From contig NZ_JAHXRL010000011.1 of NCBI RefSeq assembly GCF_019392245.1, positions 1-64,000 on the forward strand: a stretch of 64,000 bases of DNA. The letters are read 5' to 3'. Below, in pieces: positions 8,767 through 16,523 of this stretch. The DNA comes from Sulfitobacter sp. CW3. GTDB taxonomy: Bacteria; Pseudomonadota; Alphaproteobacteria; Rhodobacterales; Rhodobacteraceae. The position numbers were made by a program, and so were the translations under genes. Each line of letters opens with the position of its first letter. Within the stretch, counting starts at the first letter, position 1. The notes beneath the pieces were generated by a model, which was not told the origin of the DNA, did no database searches, and saw only the letters and a program-made list of their open reading frames with translations.

Positions 8767-9465
8767 CTATCTTTTCGTCAGCGCCTGTTCAACTGCCGCT
8801 TGACAGTGAAGTTCGGTAGTAGAAAATGCGGGCAATGGTGACTGGTCGGGGCTGATGAGCAACGGAATTTCGGTGCAGGCCAATGCCACGCAATCTGCAC
8901 CTCTCAAACCCAAAGCCCTGATAACATCCTGATATCCGGCACGTGTGATGTCCCGAAAATCATTTTTGACCAGTTCATTGTAGATGCTGTCGTGAATAAA
9001 CATCCGTTCTGTACCGTCTGGTATCACAGCCTGAATACCGTATTCTTCGAGTATCTTGGAATAGAAGTCGCCCTCCATGGTCTTGCGCACCCCGAGGATC
9101 GCTACACTTTTCAAACCCTTTTCCGTGATGGCATTAGCGGTAACCGACGCGATGTGCAGAAACGGAATTTTGAGCATCGGCTCGATCTCGGGAACGAAAC
9201 GATGAACATCGTTGCAGGTTATCACGATGAAGTCTGCGCCCGCAGCCTCCAAAGCCCGCGCGGAATCCGCGATCTGCTGGCAGGCCGCACCTTCGTCTTC
9301 TCTGTCGATGACGGCAGAAACGTAATCTTGTCGATTGACGCTTTCCAGCACGATACGAGCAGATGACACACCGCCTGCAAGAACCTGTGTGATTTCATTC
9401 AGTCGCTTGTAGTATTCTGCTGTCGAAACCCAACTCAAACCACCGATTAATCCAATCTTTTGCAC
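8767..9465 (-). CDS. Aspartate/glutamate racemase family amino-acid racemase
   Basis: 232 aa, the usual size for PLP-independent Asp racemases (YgeA/RacX type). The N-terminus MQKIGLIGGLSWVSTAEYYK is the family signature. The catalytic cysteines are probably in VITCNDVH and LACTEIPLL. I chose a GTG start at 9465 because GGAGAT lies just upstream and the family begins here; the frame is open to 9528 without a better start. The enzyme should interconvert L- and D-aspartate or a related amino acid. It stands alone in a gene-poor stretch between the SIP gene (convergent) and a Hint-domain gene, with a strong hairpin about 100 nt upstream. Substrate unproven. Confidence 0.85.
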   Translation of the reverse strand: MQKIGLIGGLSWVSTAEYYKRLNEITQVLAGGVSSARIVLESVNRQDYVSAVIDREDEGAACQQIADSARALEAAGADFIVITCNDVHRFVPEIEPMLKIPFLHIASVTANAITEKGLKSVAILGVRKTMEGDFYSKILEEYGIQAVIPDGTERMFIHDSIYNELVKNDFRDITRAGYQDVIRALGLRGADCVALACTEIPLLISPDQSPLPAFSTTELHCQAAVEQALTKR

Positions 9466-9566
9466 TCTAAATCTCCACAGCAACAATTCTTCCACCGAGG
9501 TTGTAGTGAGAGGATTCCTGTAACACAAACAGGCCTGAACAGACCTTCAATAGGTTCGCTCCAAAA

Positions 9567-9589
9567 AGAACCGTTTGTTGAACGGTTCT
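9567..9589 (-). terminator. Perfect 9-bp hairpin with T-run upstream of the racemase gene
   Basis: AGAACCGTT (9567-9575) and AACGGTTCT (9581-9589) are perfectly complementary around a 5-nt loop. On the minus strand the stem is followed by a run of five T (ending TTCTTTTTGG), giving an intrinsic-terminator shape. It lies ~280 nt after the Hint gene stop and ~100 nt before the racemase start, so it could end Hint transcription or act as a leader terminator of the racemase gene. Confidence 0.5.
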
Positions 9590-9867
9590 CAGAACCTGAC
9601 ATTGGCGCAGCCGCAGCGAACTCACACTTTGTCCCACTGAGCCGACGTTGGTTCCGGACGTAGCCAATGACGACTTTCGGCCCATTCTGGCGGAGCTTTG
9701 GAAACAGATCGGAAGCGTGGCCGCCTGACGTCCGCACCTACCACGCGTTGCGGCCTTGTCGTCTCGTGACGGGGAAACCAAGATCAGAGAGCCGCATCAC
9801 CCACCGTAGAGCGCCCAGCCTTCCGGCGGGCTGTGATCAGGACGGCGGCCACCCGTAGCGCGAAAAT
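9590..9867. other. Non-coding stretch downstream of the Hint-domain gene
   Basis: No credible reading frame on either strand. Together with 9466-9589 it makes a 402-bp gap; the only clear structure is the hairpin at 9567-9589 and a small 5-bp stem near 9818-9835. Confidence 0.4.
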
Positions 9868-10857
9868 TTACCAATTGATGGCGCGGGCTTCGGCAACGCG
9901 TATGACCTGATGTGCCGTATCGCCGAATTGGCCGACAAGCTCGGGGAACAGATACCCCAGTTCTGCGCGCACCGCTGTTTCAAGACCGCGCAAACCGACG
10001 TCGCCGGGGTGGAAACTCTCGGTCGGGCATCCGTTGGAAAAGACGATCTGATGGGCATCGAACATAATGTGGTAATAGGTCACCGGTTGCCCGGATGTAT
10101 CCTGACGCACTGTCGTCCCGTTCACCATCGATTTTGCAGGAACCAGCACACTATCGGTGCCGAAATTCAACTGCGCGCGCCAGCCTTCCACCAGAATGCG
10201 GTGCTGTGGCGAAACAGAAAGAGCACGGCTGTTGCCGATGGAACCAGCCTCAAACCGGATTGGCGCAAGTTCAGGCATGCCCTGCAGTTCCGCGCGCGAC
10301 AGGTTGCGATGGCCGATCCAGCGCAGCGGCTGCCAGCCGTTATCTCGTGTCCGCAAACGATCGCCTGCCACCAAATCCTCGATCGCGCGCAGGCCATTCT
10401 TTGTCTCGATCAAGGTGCCCTGCACGAAACAGGCCAAGTCCGTCCAAGCGTCGTTCTGCCCGTCCGTTGTACCGGTGATACGATATGTCGTGCCCATCTG
10501 GGGCAGGGTCACGCCACCAATCCCGACGTTCACATTGTTGATCCGGATATAGTCAAAGGTCAAACCCGAATCGGTCGACACCTTAAACTCAAGCTCGATC
10601 GTTGACCCGGCGGGATAAGTTACGCCATTTAAGACCACGCTCGATACCAGTGTCTGGCTACGCGCTCCGCCAGTATAGTCTACATAGCCGTCTTCAAAGT
10701 TCGGGTCGTTATCGTTCACAGTGATCGAGACTGGAACAGCTGTGTTTCTAACAACAAAAGAGCCCGATGCACCGTTCGTAGATCCTGTTGTCAGCGGCGA
10801 GCCGGACACGGCTCTCAGATCCGCAAACTCGTATATGGCAAACGTATAGTCGGGCAT
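9868..10857 (-). CDS. Hint-domain (hedgehog/intein-type) protein
   Basis: 329 aa. The N-terminal ~175 residues are a beta-rich, Gly/Thr/Asn-rich, low-charge region with no signal peptide. From ~residue 177 comes a Hint_2-type domain: ACFVQGTLIETKNG with the candidate nucleophile Cys, AIEDLVAGDRLRTRDNGWQP, SPQHRILVEGW with the block-F-like His, and YYHIMFDAHQIVFSNG. Such proteins are common in roseobacters, often as secreted proteins, with unknown roles; autoprocessing is plausible because Cys and His are both kept. I chose ATG 10857 (GGAAG 8 nt upstream, MPDYTFAIYEFADL typical N-terminus) over ATG 10872. No export genes are adjacent. Confidence 0.75.
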   Translation of the reverse strand: MPDYTFAIYEFADLRAVSGSPLTTGSTNGASGSFVVRNTAVPVSITVNDNDPNFEDGYVDYTGGARSQTLVSSVVLNGVTYPAGSTIELEFKVSTDSGLTFDYIRINNVNVGIGGVTLPQMGTTYRITGTTDGQNDAWTDLACFVQGTLIETKNGLRAIEDLVAGDRLRTRDNGWQPLRWIGHRNLSRAELQGMPELAPIRFEAGSIGNSRALSVSPQHRILVEGWRAQLNFGTDSVLVPAKSMVNGTTVRQDTSGQPVTYYHIMFDAHQIVFSNGCPTESFHPGDVGLRGLETAVRAELGYLFPELVGQFGDTAHQVIRVAEARAINW

Positions 10858-11121
10858 TCCGGGCACTTCCATTTTCTATCGCGTGAAACCCGGCAAAGCC
10901 CGGATGTCGCCGTTAACTGGAATCGAACCAAATCCCACAAGGATGAGTTAGCATAGAGCGGGTGACGAATACACAGTGCGTTTTGCATGCACGCATCACG
11001 AATATTGAAGAACCCTTGGTTTCCGGGTCGCGCATTGAAGCTTGGGCAAAATTCGGCCTTTCGTCAGTGACCGCTGCGTGGATAGATGCTGGCCCGGAAC
11101 ACGACAAACACGTCGCCCTGA

Positions 11122-11409
11122 AGCCTTGATCTTGCGATCAGCCCGGGTGTCTATCTGGCGCGGCCAGATATCGGAGGCTGGCGGCCCAAGCATATCCATG
11201 TGTCCGTCAGCCGCGGATCATCGCGGCTGATCACCCAGATGTATTTCCCGGACGAGCCGAACAACGCCAGTGATCCGATGGCAATACTGATGGGCGACGC
11301 GTTTGAGCGTAACGTCGGCAAACCGCGTGACCCGCAGACGGCGGATGTGAAAGAGGCCTATGACTTTGATATCGTCGTCGGCGGTCGGAATGCGACGTTC
11401 TTTGAGTAG
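11122..11409 (+). pseudogene. Remnant of an intradiol ring-cleavage dioxygenase (C-terminal part)
   Basis: After a stop codon at 11119-11121 a ~95-codon frame reads SPGVYLARPDIGGW, RPKHIHVSVSRGS, LITQMYFPDEPNN and ends AYDFDIVVGG...FFE. The RP-x-HIHV motif contributes ferric-iron-ligand histidines in protocatechuate, catechol and hydroxyquinol dioxygenases. The N-terminal two-thirds, with the Tyr ligands, is absent, and no start codon with a ribosome binding site precedes it. This is a decayed gene fragment. It lies between a Hint protein and an AT-rich orphan in a gene-poor stretch, which suggests past rearrangement. Confidence 0.75.
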
Positions 11410-11506
11410 GGGGCGGGGTGGGTCGAGGGACGGCTAGCCTGAATCTGTCGTTCGTCGAGTATGTCACTGCTGTGTTAGCTTCGAGGAAAGCAGCCGTTGA
11501 GCTAAT

Positions 11507-11659
11507 ATGCAGCACCTCTTATATAAAGCCGCGGTTCATCGTACGAAACGGTACTTCGGCTACCATCTTCAAGAGATGCTTGGAAAAAAGCTACATGCTA
11601 TTTTTCAGAAGAATGGACATAATGCGTTTTTTAATGTAGTAATAACTAAAAACGAGTAG
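11507..11659 (+). CDS. Possible 50-aa basic small protein (unrecognised)
   Basis: An ATG at 11507 opens a 50-codon frame rich in Lys, His, Arg and aromatics (AAVHRTKRYFGYHLQEMLGK, ending VVITKNE) whose composition looks more protein-like than the surrounding frames. The ribosome binding site is weak (GAG about 7 nt upstream). It could equally be the end of a decayed gene. It lies in the AT-rich stretch before the orphan secreted protein. Confidence 0.25.
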   Translation: MQHLLYKAAVHRTKRYFGYHLQEMLGKKLHAIFQKNGHNAFFNVVITKNE

Positions 11660-11673
11660 AGTTTTGATCTACT
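11655..11673 (+). promoter_or_regulatory. Small inverted repeat upstream of the AT-rich orphan gene
   Basis: AGTAGA (11655-11660) and TCTACT (11668-11673) are perfect arms around GTTTTGA, followed by a very T-rich tract (ATTTTTTTATATTTTTT). It could be an operator about 85 nt upstream of the next start or a terminator for whatever lies before; the rest of the 348-bp gap is AT-rich and featureless. Confidence 0.25.
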
Positions 11674-11757
11674 TTCCGCAATTTTTTTATATTTTTTCGA
11701 TTGTACACTCAATTCATTCAGCTCAAATTTGAAGGTATAAACTGGGGGAACTTTAAA

Positions 11758-13137
11758 ATGATTTTGTATAAGAGTTTTTTATTAGGTATTGGGACCGCAG
11801 TACTTGCAAGTTTTTTAGTGACCACGTCTACTTCTGCTCAGCATGTAACGACTGTGATTTCAGACGGTTGTATTGCGACAGCCGGTTACCCGATAGCAAA
11901 AGACAAGATGTTTGAGCTCGAAGTAGGAGAGTTGAAAAAGGACAAGCCGGCCAACAGGGAAAATGCGATAGCAAGTGTGTTGGCTACATCTTTGGCGACG
12001 ACTGTGATTGAAAACCTTTTTGAAAAGGGATCGAACTACATCAAGGCAAAAGCAACGGATTCGACATTCGACTACGATAGCGTATTTCCTTCGTCATTGT
12101 ATGTAGCCAAACTTAGTAGCGATACCGATGAGGAGCTTAGGTTTGGCATCAAACTCAATCCCCATCTCCGATGCTTTACTGTCGTGTTGAACAGTTCAGC
12201 CGTGCCCACCTCAGGACACGAGGTGCAATCGCAAGAAATTTTGAAAGTGTCGAAATGGCAAGCCCTAAATTGGCCAAACTGGGGGCCGACAAAGATCGAG
12301 CTTTTAAAGCGGCTAAAGTCCGCAGGTTTGGCAGCTACCGGCCCGAACAATACCATAAATGAACCCATGTTGGTGTTTGAAGCTGTAATGCAATTTTCTG
12401 CTGACGGAAAAGCTGTCCAGTTCGTTCCGCGTTATTTTCGCGTTTTTCGATTTGTCGACAAAGGGACGGCTATAAAGAAAAGAAGTGTGGGGATAAACCT
12501 TACGATCGACATACCGGGACAAACTGCCGGAACTAACTCATCCCAGCTGATCCAACACAGTTTCAACTTTGTCGATGTTGAAGCAGCCCGATCCAAGGAC
12601 ATGCAGACTGTAGGGGGGATAAAAACAGAATATGGTTTTGGCCCTTTGCTTGTTGGCGCAATTATCAATCAGCAAGAATGGATAAAATTCACGACCCAAA
12701 CCTATGAGGTGCCGGATTACGTAGCGAAACAGTTTTTGGCTAAAAACTTTGATGAGAAATCCAGGCTACAACTAGAACCACTGAATATTCGATCGACAGT
12801 TGAAATAGCGGAGAAGGCCAGCCAAGTAGCCGTATTTTTGGCAAAGTTTGTTGAGGAACATTCTGTTACAACAACGCTTTCAAGCGCTCTTATTCAAGAG
12901 CTTGGGTTGATAACTGATGAAGAGAAAAAAACTCAGTTGATAGCCAAAATCACAGCTGAAAAAAATAAATATGAGTACTGGCGAGATCAATATATAGAAA
13001 AACTTCCTAACGCGGCGGATCACACTGAAGTCGTGGCTCTTTACAACGAAAAAATTGATGCCCTGACAACAGAGCTTAACAAGCTAGAAAACGGTTGCGA
13101 CCCTTTGAATAAAGTTCCTGGAGCTTCATGTAACTGA
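11758..13137 (+). CDS. AT-rich orphan secreted protein of unknown function
   Basis: 459 aa. The chosen ATG at 11758 has a good ribosome binding site (GGGGGAAC) and opens a signal peptide (MILYKSFLLGIGTAVLASFL... likely cleaved after TSTSA). The mature part has an early segment DGCIATAGYPIAKDKMFE, a region with RYFRVFRFVDKG and a C-terminal Lys/Glu-rich helix (EEKKTQLIAKITAEKNKYEY) likely to form a coiled coil, ending GCDPLNKVPGASCN with paired Cys. I recognise no family. Base composition is clearly more AT-rich than the neighbours and codon use differs (AAA, TTT, ATA common), which points to recent transfer. A stem-loop follows the stop. Confidence 0.7.
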   Translation: MILYKSFLLGIGTAVLASFLVTTSTSAQHVTTVISDGCIATAGYPIAKDKMFELEVGELKKDKPANRENAIASVLATSLATTVIENLFEKGSNYIKAKATDSTFDYDSVFPSSLYVAKLSSDTDEELRFGIKLNPHLRCFTVVLNSSAVPTSGHEVQSQEILKVSKWQALNWPNWGPTKIELLKRLKSAGLAATGPNNTINEPMLVFEAVMQFSADGKAVQFVPRYFRVFRFVDKGTAIKKRSVGINLTIDIPGQTAGTNSSQLIQHSFNFVDVEAARSKDMQTVGGIKTEYGFGPLLVGAIINQQEWIKFTTQTYEVPDYVAKQFLAKNFDEKSRLQLEPLNIRSTVEIAEKASQVAVFLAKFVEEHSVTTTLSSALIQELGLITDEEKKTQLIAKITAEKNKYEYWRDQYIEKLPNAADHTEVVALYNEKIDALTTELNKLENGCDPLNKVPGASCN

Positions 13138-13190
13138 GGAGCTGTCTGACGCCAGCGCTTACCGGCGATCGTGAGATAGCTCCTAGTTTT
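13137..13190 (+). terminator. Stem-loop terminator after the orphan secreted gene
   Basis: AGGAGCTGTCT (13137-13147) pairs with AGATAGCTCCT (13174-13184) over 11 bp with one G-T wobble; an inner CGCC/GGCG stem fits in the loop. A short T-run (GTTTTG) follows. The position directly at the stop codon supports a terminator. Confidence 0.45.
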
Positions 13191-13510
13191 GACATATCTG
13201 GATGTAATCTGAAGGGCCGCAAACTGTATGCCAATGCTCATCGTACTTTGACCATACCGTCAATCAAGTTGCTGGAATTGCCGACCTCAAATGTTGGCTA
13301 TATTTGGCAATAAGCCAGCCACGGTGCCGCAATTAATGTCCTCTTCCAGAACGATTGATCGCAGCTTTGCATGTGCAGCGAATGTCCTTTATTTGCCCGT
13401 GGTGTCTATGCAAAGACATAACAAAACCTCACCCATCCCCCCTATTGTCGTCCCTCCAATTTCCCCCTATCTACACATATTGCCAGCCGTACAGCACATG
13501 GGTTTCGTAA
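13191..13510. other. Non-coding stretch before dusA
   Basis: No convincing frame on either strand. TTGACATATCT occurs at 13189-13199 but no well spaced -10 follows. The stretch carries pyrimidine-rich runs (ACCCATCCCCCC) shortly before dusA. Its composition returns gradually to that of the core genome, so the right border of the accessory stretch is about here. Confidence 0.35.
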
Positions 13511-14530
13511 GTGTCTGAAAAGAATAAGTATATCCTCAGCCGAAATGCACGCCTCTCCGTGGCACCCATGATGGACTGGACGGATCGCCATTGCCGCTAT
13601 CTGCACCGGCTGATGTCAAAGCACACGTTGCTTTATACTGAAATGGTGACGTCGCCTGCGTTGGTGCGCGGCGGCGCGTTGCATTTGTTGGATCATAACG
13701 CACAAGAGCATCCGGTGGCGCTTCAACTGGGCGGGTCGGACCCGGCAGAGCTGGCCGAGGCCGCGCGGTTGGGCGCGCAGGCGGGGTATGATGAGATTAA
13801 CCTGAATGTCGGCTGCCCGTCAGACCGCGTGCAATCGGGCTGCTTTGGTGCGGTGTTGATGGAGCAGCCGGCCTTGGTTGCGAAATGCGTGGCGGCGATG
13901 CGCAGGGCTGTTGATGTCGATGTGACCGTGAAATGCCGCATCGGGGTGGACGATCAGGACCCTGAGACTGTGCTGCCGGAATTTCTGGCGCATATCGTGG
14001 GGGCGGGTTGCGAACGTGTGACCATTCACGCCCGCAAGGCATGGCTCAAGGGGTTAAGCCCCAAGGAAAACCGCGATATTCCGCCCTTGGACTATGATAT
14101 CGTGCACCGGATGAAGGGGCTGTTCTCGAACCTGCATATCTCGGTGAACGGGGGGATCACATCGCTTGACCAGGCCGAGACGTTTCTGGACGGTGGCTTG
14201 GACGGCGTGATGATCGGGCGCAGTGCCTATCACGGCCCGGCAGATATTTTGTGTCAGGCGGACCGGCGTATTTATGGCCAGGGCGAGGATACCACCGCCG
14301 AAGCGGCGGTTGCGCAAATGCTGCCCTATATTGATGCGCATATCGCGGGCGGTGGTCGGCTGAACCAGATCACCCGCCATATGATGGGGCTTTTTGCGGG
14401 GCGGCCCGGTGCGCGGATCTGGCGGCGCATGCTGTCTGAAAACGCATCCGGTCCGCAGGCGGATCGTCAGGTTCTGATTGATGCGCTGGATGCCATGCAA
14501 ACGCTGGCAGAGGCGCAAAAAGCCGTGTAG
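13511..14530 (+). CDS. dusA: tRNA-dihydrouridine synthase A (DusA)
   Basis: 339 aa, usual length. FMN-dependent enzyme that reduces uridines 20/20a in the D-loop of tRNAs. Family signatures: SVAPMMDWTDRHCRYLHRLM at the N-terminus, EINLNVGCPSDRVQSGCFGA around the catalytic Cys, VKCRIGVDD, VTIHARKAWLKGLSPKENRD and ISVNGGI...DGVMIGRSAYHGP at the FMN phosphate site. The start is a GTG at 13511. It is followed at 33 nt by a TSUP exporter gene on the same strand. No oddities. Confidence 0.95.
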   Translation: MSEKNKYILSRNARLSVAPMMDWTDRHCRYLHRLMSKHTLLYTEMVTSPALVRGGALHLLDHNAQEHPVALQLGGSDPAELAEAARLGAQAGYDEINLNVGCPSDRVQSGCFGAVLMEQPALVAKCVAAMRRAVDVDVTVKCRIGVDDQDPETVLPEFLAHIVGAGCERVTIHARKAWLKGLSPKENRDIPPLDYDIVHRMKGLFSNLHISVNGGITSLDQAETFLDGGLDGVMIGRSAYHGPADILCQADRRIYGQGEDTTAEAAVAQMLPYIDAHIAGGGRLNQITRHMMGLFAGRPGARIWRRMLSENASGPQADRQVLIDALDAMQTLAEAQKAV

Positions 14531-14563
14531 CACCAAGGGCGACCCTAAACGGAGCCCTACGCC

Positions 14564-15385
14564 ATGACTGATACGTCACTTTTAATTCAAATGATTGTCC
14601 TAATCCTGTTTATCGGTGCCTTTGCAGGAGTTCTGGCAGGGCTTTTGGGTGTGGGCGGCGGTATCGTCTTGGTGCCGGCGTTTTTCTATGCGTTCCAAAC
14701 GCTTGGCTATGACGGGCCACAGTTGATGCAGATGTGTCTGGCCACCTCGCTTGCCACGATTATTGTGACGTCGCTGCGGTCGGTGCACAGCCACAATAAA
14801 AAGGGCGCAGTTGATTGGGACATCCTGAAAACATGGGCACCGGGCATTGTGATCGGGGCGATCATTGGCATGCTGACCGTGGCCCAACTGCGCACATCGG
14901 TGTTGCAGGGGATTTTTGGCGGGCTGGCGTTGGTTGTCGGGCTATATATGGCGTTTGGCCGGTCGGAGTGGCGTTTGGGGCAGGCGATGCCCACAGGCAT
15001 GCGGCGCGCAGCGCTGTCGCCATCGGTCGGTTTTTTATCGGTGCTGATGGGGATCGGCGGGGGCAGCTTTGGCGTGCCGCTGATGAGCCTGTTTAACGTG
15101 CCGATCCACCGCGCCGTTGCCACTGCTGCCGGCTTTGGTGTTCTGATTGCGGTGCCGTCGGTGATCGGCTTTTTGCTGGTCGCGTCCCCCGAAAACAGCC
15201 CGCCCTGGACCATTGGCGCGGTAAATCTGCCCACCTTTGCGATTGTGATTGCGATGACCCTCATTACTGCGCCGCTGGGGGTAAAGCTGGCACATGCCAT
15301 GGACCCGAAACCGCTTAAGCGGGTGTTCGCGGTGTTCCTGATCCTTGTGGCACTGAACATGTTACGCAAATCGCTGGGTTTGTGA
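14564..15385 (+). CDS. TauE/SafE (TSUP) family sulfite/anion exporter-like membrane protein
   Basis: 273 aa with about eight hydrophobic segments in two related halves, each beginning with a glycine-rich motif: GVLAGLLGVGGGIVLVPAFF and LMGIGGGSFGVPLMSLFN. This duplicated glycine motif is the TSUP hallmark. Members export sulfite, sulfoacetate or other organosulfur anions across the inner membrane. A ribosome binding site GGAG precedes ATG 14564. Likely transcribed with dusA, but a functional link is not obvious. Substrate unknown. Confidence 0.88.
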   Translation: MTDTSLLIQMIVLILFIGAFAGVLAGLLGVGGGIVLVPAFFYAFQTLGYDGPQLMQMCLATSLATIIVTSLRSVHSHNKKGAVDWDILKTWAPGIVIGAIIGMLTVAQLRTSVLQGIFGGLALVVGLYMAFGRSEWRLGQAMPTGMRRAALSPSVGFLSVLMGIGGGSFGVPLMSLFNVPIHRAVATAAGFGVLIAVPSVIGFLLVASPENSPPWTIGAVNLPTFAIVIAMTLITAPLGVKLAHAMDPKPLKRVFAVFLILVALNMLRKSLGL

Positions 15386-15592
15386 TCGGTCGTATTTCGG
15401 CACGATCATTCATGGTCACGGTGCTCAATTCGAAACAATAACGCTGAATTGGTTCGCAGTTACGTGTAAATACCTCTGTATTGCCGCAATCTTGCCTTAA
15501 CTCGGCGGTTAGTTAATCAAATCGGAAGGAGAAATTCCGAGACTAACACCACGCGACAGAATCAGCGTGGCATCGAATTGAGAGACAGTGCA

Positions 15593-15796
15593 ATGACAGC
15601 GAAAGTTCAAAACCAAGACGCAAATGTGATCGCGTTCAGGCCCAAAACGCCGGCGTGTGGCCATTGGGCAGCGGCGCAACACTTTCATGCGGTAGGGCAC
15701 ACCATGCCTGTAAATGACAACTATGGCCCCTCGGCCTGTGAAGGCGCGCAAACCAGCGATCTGTTGTTGGATTTTCTGTACCGCGTCGCCCGGTAA
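15593..15796 (+). CDS. Small hypothetical protein (67 aa)
   Basis: Starts MTAKVQNQDANVIAFRPKTP and ends LLLDFLYRVAR, with no signal peptide or membrane segment. ATG 15593 has GAGAG about 9 nt upstream; an in-frame TTG at 15578 is less likely. It stands alone in a 410-bp gap between two convergent operons and stops 5 bases before the end of the DUF1289 gene on the other strand. The N-VIAFRP motif resembles short roseobacter proteins of unknown function. Function unknown. Confidence 0.5.
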   Translation: MTAKVQNQDANVIAFRPKTPACGHWAAAQHFHAVGHTMPVNDNYGPSACEGAQTSDLLLDFLYRVAR

Positions 15797-15801
15797 GGAA
15801 C

Positions 15802-16041
15802 TTAATCCTGTTGCCTGGCCAATTTAGCGGCCCGACCGCCGCGCCGTTTTGAATGCGCGCCTGCACGCGACGGCAACTCTGCCATGATCTGACGCCGTGT
15901 TTCTGGCGTCATGCGGGACCATGCACCGATCTCGTCAATGGACCTAAGGCACCCTGTACAGAGCCGCGTTTCGGGATGCACAACGCACAGCTTGACGCAG
16001 GGGCTTTCGACCTCGTCCCGCTTCCAGACCTCGTCTGTCAT
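15802..16041 (-). CDS. DUF1289 domain protein
   Basis: 79 aa. Core motif SPCVKLCVVHPETRLCTGC (residues ~13-31) with CxxxC and CxxC pairs followed by RSIDEIGAWSRMTPETR, which defines DUF1289. The cysteines could bind zinc or an Fe-S cluster; this is not shown. The C-terminus is Arg/Lys-rich. Its ATG overlaps the ruvX stop (ATGA), so it is the last gene of the ccmI-ruvX-DUF1289 operon. Molecular role unknown. Confidence 0.85.
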   Translation of the reverse strand: MTDEVWKRDEVESPCVKLCVVHPETRLCTGCLRSIDEIGAWSRMTPETRRQIMAELPSRAGAHSKRRGGRAAKLARQQD

Positions 16042-16523
16042 GCTGCGCCCCCTTGCATGCGCAACACGCGCAAACGATCCAACACACCTTGCAAGATATA
16101 CCCTGCCGCCACGTGATCAATGACCTCGGCACGACGTTTACGAGACGTATCCGCCTCGAGAAGGGCGCGTTCGGCGGCAACGGTGCTAAGCCGTTCATCC
16201 CAATACCCGATAGGAATATCACCCAGCCTGTCGAAATTGCGCGCAAAGGCGCGGGTCGATTGGCAGCGCGCGCCTTCTGATCCGTCCATATTGCGCGGCA
16301 AGCCAAGGATCAGCCCGCCAATGCGCCGGTCAGCGATGATCTCGCTCAGCCGCGCGGCATCAACCCCGAATTTCTTGCGCCGCACGGTTTCCAGCGGGGT
16401 CGCAATCGACAGAAAGCTATCGCTGACCGCAACGCCAATGGTTTTTTCACCCAGGTCCAACCCGATCAGCGCCTGCATCGGGGGCAGGGCGGCGGCGAAC
16501 TCAGTGATATCCTCATAGATCAT
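16038..16523 (-). CDS. ruvX: Putative Holliday junction resolvase / pre-16S rRNA nuclease YqgF (RuvX)
   Basis: 161 aa, RNase H fold. Motifs in order: ALIGLDLGEKTIGVAVSD with the first acidic residue, GGLILGLPRNMDGSEG, YWDERLSTVAAERALLE with Glu, and IDHVAAGYILQGVLD with the last Asp. YqgF/RuvX proteins process the 5' end of 16S rRNA in E. coli and have been proposed as Holliday junction resolvases. It overlaps both neighbours by ATGA (ccmI upstream, DUF1289 downstream), showing tight translational coupling. Confidence 0.93.
   Translation of the reverse strand: MIYEDITEFAAALPPMQALIGLDLGEKTIGVAVSDSFLSIATPLETVRRKKFGVDAARLSEIIADRRIGGLILGLPRNMDGSEGARCQSTRAFARNFDRLGDIPIGYWDERLSTVAAERALLEADTSRKRRAEVIDHVAAGYILQGVLDRLRVLRMQGGAA

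Noticed and set aside
9447-9781. Short frames on both strands upstream of the racemase
   Set aside because: They overlap the hairpin and the gene start, with no family features or ribosome binding sites.
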